This document shows positions 36,820-47,700 of a stretch of DNA of 64,000 bases, piece by piece. The notes under the pieces are model-generated. The model had not been told where the DNA came from. It ran no database searches and saw nothing but the letters and a program-made list of their open reading frames with translations. A program made the translations under genes and the position numbers. The DNA is from Diplosphaera chodatii (lineage: Eukaryota; Chlorophyta; Trebouxiophyceae; Prasiolales; Stichococcaceae). Location: positions 1,054,001 through 1,118,000 of the forward strand of contig JAALGY010000016.1 of the NCBI GenBank assembly GCA_032358165.1, in the 5' to 3' direction. The stretch's first letter is position 1, and the number at the start of each line of letters is the position of its first letter.

Positions 36820-39800
36820 ATGACGGATGCCAGCATGCGCTCTGACCTTCTGAACGCTCGCTTCTTCAGGAGACAGGCTGATAGCATCAATACCAATCGT
36901 TTGCGAGCCCAGCTGGACAGCTTTTTCGGGAAGGAGCCGCAGCCGTGGTGCCAGCTGCTGTATCCGCTATGCCGTGATGCGGCATTCAGGCACGCTCACA
37001 TTGCGACTGTTGATCCCAGCTAGGACTGCAGACGTGGGTGATACACGTGCAGAAGGTCGTGTGCCTGAGGTCCCTATGGGAGCTGGCTGGTGTCATTGCA
37101 TGCAGCACATACTGTCAGCGGTGCTGTTAGTCAAATCATGCAGGCAGGGGCTCACCAGCGGCGCATTTGACGTCGGCACGCCGCTGGACAGCGACGCAAC
37201 AGGCAGCTGCTTCGCGGCCACGGCAATGCTGCTGCATCTTGCTCAGCCGGACGTCTTCGGCACGCAGATCGCAGCCGCAGCCTGTGCGGCGCTTGCAACG
37301 CCATTCATCGACGCCGACGAGGAGCTCCTGTTGGCAGACGACAGCAGCTTGCAGGTGCACTACTTCATGGTGCGGGCGCATCCGGACGTCCTGCAGGCAG
37401 CGCTGAGGGCCCCCGGCTTTGCAGCGGCGGTCACCGCAGAGCAGCCGGCCGCGCTTGCTGCGCTGGCGGCTGGGATGGGGGCAGCCAAGACCAGCACGGC
37501 CCGTGCCACAGTGGCAGCAGTTTTCATGCCCGTGGCATTCCAGGTCTGCCTTTGCGTAACGTCTGCACGGCATTCTTGGGTCTTCATGTCCCAAAGGCAA
37601 CCGCCTGACACTTGATGTGCCGGATGCCTTTGGCTTGGCGTTCAGAGTGCCCGCCTGCACCAGATCTGCTCCCTTCGACTGTGTCGAGTCGGAGGAGCTG
37701 GTGACTCTGGCTGCAGCTGATGGCGCTGGTTGCTGGCTGCACAGATCGCGGCGCGTGCGTGCCAGATGCCGCTGCTGCGGAGCCGAATGCATCTGCTGCA
37801 GTTAGACACGGCAACAGAGCTGGTGCGCGCAGCAGCCGCGGCAGGCAGCATGCCGCGGGAGCAGGCCCTTGAGGCAGCCGCGGGCCTGGCTTCCCGCGTC
37901 ATTCGCCGGTGCGACGAGGGTGCCGATCTCCACGACGACGACCTTCTGGCGGAAGATGATGAGTGCGCCGCATGCTTCGGCGCATGCATGCGCCGCCTGG
38001 CCGGCGTCACGGCAGCGGCCGCAGCAGCGCTGGCGGCGGGCGGCGGCCCCTGGAAGCAGGAAGCGGCCGGCCACCTCCTCGGCGCCCTGGCGCAGCTGTG
38101 CGGCTGGCTGCTGACGCCGGCGGCGGCGCAGCACGGCGGCCTCGCGCTCGCGACGCAGCAGCTGCTGGCGCCGCTGCTGCCGGACGGCGGCCCCGCGGCG
38201 GTGGCCCTGCCGGCGGCGCGGGTGTCCCAGAGGCTTCGGCTGGCGGATGCGCTGGCGTCCAGGACCATCTGGGCGGCGCGCCAGAGCGCGGGATTCCTGC
38301 CGCCGCTGGCGCTCGCATCCCGCGCGCTGCGGCTGCTGTGCGACGGCGGCGGAATGAGGCCGCTGCATGCGGGCTGCCTGCACACGGATCTGGGCCGTCG
38401 CAGGCTGCGCATTCAGGTGCGTCGCGCTGGCAAGGTTGTCTGCATGACAGCTCGATTGTTGACCCGTGGTGTTTGTATCATCTGGCGAAAGTTGTGACGT
38501 GGCAACGAGCTGCAAAAGCATGCATGCAGAGTTGCACAGAAGCATTGTGCCTGACCATCATCGGCATGCTGCAGGTGACATCGCCGGCAACGGTGCTGTG
38601 CACTCTCCGCGTTGTGGCGGACAGTCGGGATTCGGGTGGCCTGCTGCATGCAGCCCTGCAAGCCGAGGTGTGCCAGTGCTGGTATTGCCCTATACCCCAC
38701 CGCTGCTGCGGTGCCTTGTGCCATGTCAGCCCGACAACATCCGACCCGACCCGCATGCGCTCAGTCATGGCGGTATCCTCTGTTCTTGTGCAGTGGTCAA
38801 GCAGCCCCTGCAATGCATGGCCGCCATGGGGGGCTGATATGTGCGCCCTGATGGACTCTGCCATTTAGCGCCTGCTCCATGTGGGCTGTCCTCCAGACAC
38901 ACTCTGTCCAGCGTCTGTGGGTGTGCCGGGCAGCTGGGGCCTGTGCCTGTTGCTACCCCTAGGTGTTACTCTTGCTGTATAAACCAGGACATGTTAGCTT
39001 GCATGAAGGATCGTGGTGGCTGCAGGCGAGCCCCGCGCGCCGGCGGCAACTGCTGGCGGCGGCGGCGCAGGTGGCGGACGAGGCCGGCGGCCTGCTGGCG
39101 GCGTCGGTGCTGCAGCTGCTGGGCGGCTGCGGGCGCACCCACTCCCCTGCCGCCATCCTGCAGGCGTGTGCTTGGGATGATCGTCCAGTCTGCCTGCCCA
39201 TGGCTGCCCAGTGCAGTGTTTGTAGAGCTGCGATGGAGCTGCCGCTGCTGGGGAGTGCACAGCACAGCCCCTAAACCCCAGCACCATGAACAGATCCCCA
39301 GGGAGGTGGGACCTGCAAGTGCGTTGCAGCGCATTTGCACGTGCTCGACACAGCAGGTCCACTGGTCGTCAGCTGCGCTCAGCTGCCCCCGTGCTGCTGC
39401 ATGTCTTGCATCAGTGCTACAGCGCCCAGCAGGAGCTGCCGTGCAGCACGTGCTCTCCTAAGCAGTGCATGCTGCCAGTCATGCCCCTTGCTTCGCGGCT
39501 GGTGCGCATGACAACAGCATCATGACCTGGTGTGTGCGCAATGGATGCAGGTGCTGAAGAGAGCCGGCGCGCTGCAGGGCCTCGCCGCCGCAATGTTCAT
39601 CCCCGCCAATCTGGCAGCCATCAGCACCGAGGTGTCGCTGCTGCCGCCTCGGCTGCTGACACCCGGCTGCCGCCTGGCGGTGCAGGTGACCACAGACGCC
39701 CGATGCAGAGCTTGCACAGCTTCTGCAGAATTTGCTGGCGGCATGTATCATGCACGACACTGACAGCATTGCATGCAGTTGCCAGATGCAGATCTGGCCA

Positions 39801-42043
39801 GTGTTGCGCTGCGGTAGGCCTGCATGTCGGCGTGAATACTCAGACCAATGCGTTGACCGTGATGTGCGCAAATGTTACACGATCAGCTTCGTGCCTACAT
39901 AGGCAGCTGCAGCAGCCTTTGGCGCCGTCGAAGTGGCCCTGAGTGCCTCCGGCTGCCCTGTAGCGGCGGCCGTCCCAACCACCAGCCGGGGGCCTCCGAA
40001 GCAGCAACCGCCCACTACGCATGGTCGAACTCCCGCATCAGCACCTCACGAAGCTGCAGCAGCAGCAGCAAAAGCAGCGCCGCCGCCGCCGCCGCTGCCT
40101 GACGTCGTGCTGTGCGACCTGCTGCACTGCTGCCTGGGGATGCAGGAAGTTGCGCAGCTGCACCTGGTCTGTGCAGCGATCGGTGAGCGTGTCACCTCCG
40201 CAGCAGGCAGTGCAGCCGGCGACGAAATCACCAGCAGCACGGCAGCACAGGCGGCAGCAGAGGCAGCCGGCGCGCGGCTGGCCGGCACGGCCATGTCGGC
40301 ACTGGCGGTTGTGGCAGTGGCGGCTCTGCCGGCGCTGGCGGCGGCGGCGGCAGCGGCGAGAGCTGCACGGGCACAACAGCAGCAGTCGGCAGGTCCCAGC
40401 GATGGGCAGCCCCTGCAGCTGATGGAAAGGGTTCTGAGGGCCGTGCTGCAAGTGTGGGCCCGTCCACCCCCACGGGACCTGCTGCCGGCCCTGGCCGAGG
40501 TGTGCAGATCCGCACATCCAAATATGCAAATCCTGAACTTTGAGCCGCTGTTGTGCATCACCTGCTGGCGTCTCACGCTTTTCCGTGCTGGCTGCTGGAT
40601 GAGGCCCGCTTGGTTGGGCGGCTGAATGCTGACTGAACGCTGAATGTGAGATATAGTAGGACTGCTCCCAGATCTGAGCTGCAGCAGTGGCACCTGTCCA
40701 TAGTAGTGCTGCAGCACCCTGCAGCTGCTTCGGAGTGCTGCGGATACCTGTCAAACGGGGCAGCACACGGTGTTGCGGTGTCCAGACTGCGCATGTGGTG
40801 CAGAATGCGGTGCTGCAATGTTGCACCCTGCTGGTGCGGTGCAGGATAGCTGCGCTGTGGTGGCGGCGGCGTTGGCGGCGGACTCGACTCTGCGGCAGGG
40901 GTTAATCGCTAAACCCTCGGGCCTTGTCTGGGACCGGTTGCAGGGCGCGATGCAAGGCGCCCTGTCAGCAGACGACCGGCAGCGGCTGCAACCTATATTT
41001 CAGCAGGTGATGGGGTTCATCTCACAGCAGATATCATGTCATCACCTATATACGTGTCGTCTCGTCAACAGCGAGCACGTCAGTGCCGCACGCAGTGGCT
41101 GCTATGATCGGCAGCAACTGCGGCGCTGTGTCCTGGCTCGTGCCACTGTCATGTGGGGTCTGCACATGCGGTCCAACACGTCCAAGCACAATGATGACTG
41201 CCTGTTCTGGTCGTCAGACTCTGCAGGCGCCTGACCGCAAAGCCATGGCAAAGCATGTGGTCTGCTCCAGAATGGAGGCCAACTCCATGACAGCCTTTTT
41301 GCCACCAAAGTCTCACATGCAAACGACCTGCCCCTGGCGCTTGCCCGAGTTGTGCTGCCCTGGAGCAGGTCGACGAGGTGCTGGCCGGCAGGCGCAGCGT
41401 GGTGTACGCCAGCGTGGCGGGCATGGCAGCAGCGGCGGCGGAGGAGCGGAAGCAGGAAGGTGCCGCGGAAGCAGTGAGGGAGCAGCACCTCGCGGAGCTC
41501 GCTGCCCAGGCTGAGGCCGCTGCGCAGGCGCTGCTCGATGTGAGCGTTTTAGGGTTTGACCCATGCCCGTGTGTGCATCCTGTTGTCCAATGCCGGGTGC
41601 CCTGCTGTGAGCTCTAATGAACACGGATGCACAGGAGGCACACCCAACCCCTCGAAGCAGTGCATGACATGTGAAGGCAGGCGGTGGCAGGGCGGCAGGC
41701 TTACACGCTTGGCCCCTGAGTGCAGGAGGAGCAAGGTGTCGCAGTTGAGTCAGCAGGCAGCAGCGCGGGGGGCGCATCGCAGAAGGCGGACGCCAAGAAG
41801 GCGGCGAAGCGCGCCCGGCAGAAGGCCGACAGGGCCGCCGCCGCCGCCGCTCAGGCGCCGGGCTCTCCCCCTGGTGCCAATGAGGCATCAGCTGCGGCGG
41901 GAGGTGACGGGGCCGGCGCATCCGAGGCGGAAGCAGGGGATGCAGCGGCGGCGGAGCTGCTTGAGCGGCTGCAGCTGGCGGACCGAGTCAAACTTCAGAA
42001 GCAGCAGCAGCAGAAGGGGCAGAAGCACAAGCGGGGCGGGTGA
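36820..42043 (+). CDS. F5: class II array protein, intact, 951 aa
   Basis: Intact class II copy, last of the array, family not recognised. Exons: 36820-36989, 37144-37543, 37745-38416, 38575-38667, 39026-39163, 39551-39685, 39903-40499, 40845-41006, 41369-41539, 41726-42043; 2856 nt in phase. The N-terminus (RRQADSINTNRLRAQLDSFF) matches F4 closely. Exon 2 carries LLHLAQPDVFG-TQIAAAACAALATPFID; exon 5 GGLLAASVLQLLGG; exon 8 RQRLQPIFQQ; exon 9 EAAAQALLD; exon 10 starts EEQ and holds ADAKKAAKRARQKADRA, then LQLADRVKLQKQQQQKGQKHK. GC donors at introns 1 (GCACGC) and 5 (GCGTGT). High similarity to F4 with no lesions, so F5 is the best candidate for the functional copy of the pair. Confidence 0.85.
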
Positions 42044-42635
42044 ACTTAAGGGGATAGTAATCTCTTCCCCTTGGGTGAACGGACGCCCTCTTGCATGTGA
42101 TGTGGCCCGACTGGCCCCGCCCCCTCTGGTAGGAACCCGCTAACACGGGCACCTAGCAGCCGGTGTCACGGCGGTGTGCATGCGCGCAGTCTAGCATTGC
42201 ACACACTCCAGTGAATCGAATTCAGAATGGTTTTGTTGGCAGGAGGGGCGTGAATGCAGCGGTCGAATTGGTTTCAGTGCGCTTGTTTCAGTGGTGGCCT
42301 TGCTGAGGCTCCTGTTGTGATTCGTCTTTTGAGCAACTCGCCCGAAAGTGTAAGTGTCAGGAAGGAATATCTGTGAAATAGTATTCTGGACCCGTCTCCT
42401 ATTTGGAGACGCCCGTACATAAACCCTGAGCTCACGTGACTTCGTAGCACACAGCTGGCGACAATGAAAGGGTGTGAGACGCATCCGCGCACCATACAGG
42501 GGAACAGCCTCCTGCACTTCCACTACCATCGGACATCAAAGCGGCCGCAGCATTTAACCTGCCGCACGTGGCGACAAGCTTGAAGGACAGCTCGAAAGGC
42601 AGAGTTCCCGATCAGCTGATCGGCAGGCGGGCATC
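42044..42635. other. Intergenic region between the array and the cupredoxin gene
   Basis: 592 bp with no supported coding frame. It should hold the F5 3' UTR and the cupredoxin promoter. The shared 3'-flank block seen after F3 and F4 is not apparent here. Confidence 0.5.
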
Positions 42636-43959
42636 ATGCGGGCAGCGGGCATCGTATTCTCCGCCGCGGTGCTGCTGCTCTGCGCCGCAGGTACTGCGCC
42701 GAGCGGGATTCAAGATCATCAGGGTGTCAAAAACTGCCTGAGACAGCGGATCGTGTGCCAGAGTGGACAGGCTTTCCACAATACTCACCCTGTCCTCCTA
42801 CACGTTTGCAGGGTGCAGCGCGCAGATCGGCGACTTCGAGCGCAGCGCCGCATCGAGGAAGCTCCTGGGTGAGCACTGAAAGCTCTAGCTGCAGTGCATG
42901 CAAGCCCACGGCCTGCCTGGTGCAACAATCGTACCGGAATGTGCGGCATCCAGTGGGTCAGCCTCTAACGGCGCCTGTCTCTGAGTCTGACCGGCTTGCC
43001 CTCCTGCACACCGCAGCAACCAAGACGATCGTTTGGTCGATCCGCTCCTACAAGCCGATGACGCTCAAGGCGGGCACCTTAATCAAATTCACGTGGTCCG
43101 GAACACACAACCTGGCCGTCAGCCGGCTCAACGAGAAGGCCACCCGGAGTGAGTACCTCAGACACGTCCGCGTTAAATGCCGTGACGGGTTGAGCTGGCT
43201 GCCATGGCTCATGGCGTCATGCAGTGCATCGCGTCACAGAGTGTCAGGTGCAGCTCATGCGGGTGGCCTACTGGCTCCCGGCTGCCAAACGGCACCAGCA
43301 CATCCTGCAGCACTCACACTTCCACCTGCATGACGATGCGCAAGTCGCACCGCGGCGTTGCGGCGGCACCGCTCGCTGTGCAGTGTGCACTGCCTGATGA
43401 CCCCACCGGCTGCATGTGGTGCCCTGTCCGTCATGCGCGCACTGCGGCGAGGCATCGCGCGCTTCAGCCGCTCCGGACTCCCCACGTCGACGGAGTCGTC
43501 GGTTTGGCCACTGCTGTGGGCGCCGTGATACCGACCACGATCCCTAATTTTTGCTAATTTCTGCTAATTTTGGCGCAGAGTGCGTGCCCGCGAGGGTGCT
43601 GGCCAAGACGAGGGCCAAGAGCTCCTTCACCATCCGCGTCGGCAAGGGCTCCTACTGGTACGAGGGTTTAGGGTTTAGGCTCGTAGGACGTTGCTGCTGC
43701 ACACGTCTCTAGTGTGTGGACACTCTAGTTGTGTGGACCCTCTGGTGTGTGAACCTTGGATCCGCGGCGCTCAGATCCACACATGCGCAGCTCAGCGCCA
43801 GCATGCGCCTGCATGGTATCACCAGCTGCTGCGTCTGATGCAAGCTGCAGCTGTCAGACTTTACTCACCACAGCGGGACGGGGTGTGCACCGCAGGTACA
43901 GCTGCACCGTCGGCTCGCACTGCAGGGCGGGCCAGAACATCTTGATCAGGGGCGTGTGA
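42636..43959 (+). CDS. Secreted phytocyanin-like cupredoxin, 128 aa
   Basis: Blue-copper-type protein expected in the secretory pathway or at the cell surface. Exons: 42636-42690, 42812-42868, 43017-43148, 43579-43657, 43896-43959. Residues 1-21 form a hydrophobic signal peptide ending LLLCAAGCSA. Copper-site candidates: His68 (GTHNLAV), Cys111 and His116 (YSCTVGSHCRAGQ), and Gln121 at the axial position, where plastocyanins have Met and stellacyanins have Gln. Cys83 and Cys117 could form the disulfide typical of phytocyanins. There is no GPI-anchor tail and no Pro-rich stalk, so the protein is shorter than most plant phytocyanins. The intron 4 donor is followed at once by telomere-like repeats. 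Physiological partner unknown. Confidence 0.75.
43664..43679 (+). repeat. Interstitial TTTAGGG-type repeat next to the donor of cupredoxin intron 4
   Basis: GGGTTTAGGGTTTAGG starts 6 bases after the donor GT (43658-43659). Confidence 0.8.
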
Positions 43960-44720
43960 GGCGCCTAATGATGCACCGCCATGACATAGTTATTACGATC
44001 ACTACATCACCCATTGACATTGGCGTACGGCCTCCATTCGGACCGAAATGTATGCTGGTGTATGCCCTTGGTGTTCAGGAAGTATACGGTTGTAGCGTTT
44101 ACGAAGTGGTGTGCAGCATTGCCAAGCTCAACAACAGTGGAATCGAATATAATGATGGAATGTGGAATCGAATGATTGGTCTGCTGACAGTCTGTGCGAC
44201 TTTGCATCTGACAAATGTACCAAGCATGTACACCCAGGCCACAGCGACACAGAAGCAAGCAAATGAAGGACAAGCAACCAAGTGCACATTGAACCAGGAC
44301 TCGCGCGCTGACAGGCTCACATCGTTGCAGCTGATGACCATGGAAGATTCCAGGTGCTGAAATTGATGACCGTGTGTCGACCCCACCTGAAGCCTGACGA
44401 CACAATTCTATGACAACCCCGTTGTGTGCACATGTGGCTCCTGACCTGCTACGATGCTTGCCGATCAGCAGACCTCTACGAACATTCAGCACTGGCAGCT
44501 GCTGCTGCTCTTCTGCTGCGTCTCCCCAGGCGATGCAGCGCACAAGCTGCTGCCGACTGTCAGCCTGTACACGTTCCAGCGACAATCGGAGCAGCTGATA
44601 AGGACGCGTGCTGCGCATGCGCTGCACAAGATCGCAGTTTAGCTGCTTCCGTACTTGCCCATTAAACTGCTGCATTTGAGACACCAGCAAAGTCTCCCAA
44701 TCTGGACCGGGCGGCGCCCT
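43960..44720. other. Convergent intergenic region (cupredoxin / RNase HII-domain gene)
   Basis: 761 bp between two stop codons, more AT-rich than the genes. No gene, repeat or RNA feature recognised. Confidence 0.5.
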
Positions 44721-47700
44721 TTATGTTGAGCCCTCCCAGAGGCGCGCGCCCCCCGACAGCGCCGCCACCGCCGAGCTCACGCGGTGGATCGGACACACGC
44801 CGTGCTCCTGTGCAGCCAGAACCGCAGCCATCGCCACAGCTCATGAAACTGTAGGCGTTGTTGTGGACACGAATGCAAGCAGCCGGGCCGTCAGGCCTGA
44901 TCTGGCGGCGGCGGCGGCGGAAGCAGAAACGAGACCTCACCTGCAGCGCGGCACTGCAGCGATCGACCAGGCGGCCCCAGTTGTCCCCGTCCCCTCCCCC
45001 TTTCAGTTCACTTGAAAGGTTCTAACTTCTCAAACCAGCTCACCCGCAGCGCGGCGCGGTGCTGCTCGTCCAGGCAGCCCCGTTTACTCCCTTCAGGCCC
45101 TTTCTGATTATTCAGGTTCTGAATCATAAGCTCACCCGCAGCGCGGCGCGGTGCTGCTCGTCCAGGTGGCCCCAGTTGCGCTCGAAGTTGTACTGCGGCC
45201 AGGCGCGCGCGTACTGCTCCATGAGCTTCGCCCGCGTTACCTGCCGCCAGGTACCAAAAGCGGAGGTAAGATCGGAGTACGGGCTGTTACCTGCTGGAGA
45301 TTGGCACTACAAAAACAAAAGCCAACAGGGAGCACAGCCACTGACGAAGCATTTGACTGTAACAAACAGATCAAGGTTCACACGGGAAGCAGCACGCATC
45401 ACGGAGCCGGTGCAAACGTGCTGCAGCAGGGCCGCGAGTCACGCTGCCTGCGCTCGCGCCGCACCGAGGCGATGATGGAGGCGGCGGCGATGACGTAGTC
45501 GCTGCGGTCGCCCTGCGGGATGGCCAGGCTCGCGTCCAGCTGGTGGATCACCTGTGCAGGGGCATGACCAGCGCGCTCAAGAACACGCGTCGGCACTCCG
45601 TCACAGCAGCAACGGGGTTGGCATGAACCGATGCCCGGACAGCAAGCATTCACTGAGTTTCCTACAGCCCACCGACACGGCCTCAGCATGCGGCACACAT
45701 CAGCTGCTGTCGACAGGGGACAGCACTGCGCCATCAGGGGCGATGCACGTCAACTGGACCCGGGCATACAGCCTTTCAATGATGGTTTTCCAACCATGCC
45801 AGTGCAACGCACACACAGCAGGGTGCGCACCCTGGGCAGGCTCTTGCCGTCGATGAGCACGAAGTCGGGCTGCGCAGCGGCCAGGTTGCAGGCTACAGAT
45901 AGGGTTTGGATAAGTACTGGCGAAGAGATACAGGGTGGGCGCACCCGGGGCAGGCTCTTGCCATCGATGAGCACGAAGTCGGGCTGTGCGGCGGCCAGGT
46001 TGCGCCACGCGCCGTACATCGCGATCATGTTGGCGTCGTCGCCCCCCACCTCGTCCACCACATACGCGTCCACCACGCACCTGCGCGCAGTAACAGAAGG
46101 CTGCGTGGATGCGGCAGAGCGGATGGTGCTTTGCTGCAAAGGGAGGAGTCGTGAGACACCCACTGCAACAGCATGGCTTGCAACGCTGCCGACCAGATGC
46201 GTCTGAACGCAGCTCGATATGCAGCTGCTTTGCTTGTGCAGAGTCGACAGCCTGACGCACCCTCGGGTTCTCCAGCCTGGCCTGACATACTGGGAGGCAG
46301 CAGGATGAGGGCATTCCAGTAGGCTCCAGGAAACTCACGTGGCGAAGGCAATGCGCGGGTCCGCCACCAGCTGCCCGAACACCTGCACCCGCTCCGCGTT
46401 GTTGAGGTCCTTGGAGTCGCGAATGCCCCAGGGGTTGACGTCCAGCGGCATCAGGCACGCCGCCGCCACGATGGGGCCGGCCGCCGACCCCACCCCGCTG
46501 TCGTCGATGCCTGCGGGAGTGGGGTGCGCGCTGTGAGATGATGCCAAGGGGTACAAAGAGTTAAAACCAAGAGTTACACCCCTTGGATGATGCCAGGCGG
46601 TGAGACTCGTCAGCAGCAGGCAGAAGTCTGCAGTGCCATGAACGACAGTACCCGCCGAGTAGCTACCAGACCACCTGCCCATGGGCAGCTGGCACAGCCA
46701 TCTGCCACACCATCAGATATCAGCCAGCACATGTGTGCAAAACTTTGGCGAGCAAACTCCGATCAGGCATCCAGTATGCTGGGGCGCTGGTTGCTGCATA
46801 TGTCACCTGCCACCCGCTGGTACCCCAGCTCGAAGAGCTCCTGCTCGCGCTGCCGAGTCGCCACGAAGCTGGCCACGTTGGGGCCGGAGCGCGCCCTGCG
46901 CTTCCACTGCAGCATCGCCTGCGCGTGGGAGGTTCACAATCATGACCACGAGCGAGGTTGTTGGTCATGATCGGCGGTCCACTGCTTGAGTGGCGAGATC
47001 CTTGCAGAGTGGCGCATCGTTGCACTGGGACACCGGCGCAGCTGCACGATCCCTCGAGGCGAACGACACGGCCGAGCTCCCGGAACATCAGGACGATTGG
47101 TGAAACGTCCAGCTGTCGCAACCGTTCTGCACCTGCAGGCGGGGCCCCGAGGCCGCTGGCACCGGCCGCGGCGCCACGGCTGCGCCCCGGGGCGGGCTGT
47201 AAACCACGCCGCCGCCGCCTGTGAGCGGCACCGGCGGCGACCACTGCGGCCGCGCCGACAGCTCCGCCTCTGCCTTGCTCCTGCAGCGCAGCAGTGCCTG
47301 GCGGTCAGCACATGTTCAGCCTGAGGGCAGTTGGGCGCATTGGGCCCCTAATGAGCCTGTTCAGCCCCGACGGCCCACTGACACTGTGCGCTAGGATGAG
47401 GCCTGGACACCAGAGAAGAGCATGCAGCACATTCTCTGATTCTGCGCTGCTGCATTACATACGCTACTGCGCTGTGCTGCAGCTCTGTTTTCAGCATACA
47501 GTCGTCCAGTTCCGGCAAATGCAGCGGTGAAGGGTTTGACACTGATCTAAACAGAGATCAGAGATCAGATGTGAACAGGCACCTCCTGCCGAACATGCCG
47601 CCCAGCATCTGCTGCAGCACGCGGCCGGCCGAGGGCGCCGTGGCGGCGGCGGCGTCGGTGGACCGCGGCGCTGGCCGCATGCTGGTAGTCCCGCCGGCGG

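Noticed and set aside
27762..39964. Repeated CTCCGGCTGCCCTGTAGCGGC word considered as a regulatory element
   Set aside because: It is coding (SGCPVA) at the same exon position in F3, F4 and F5, so conservation reflects the protein.
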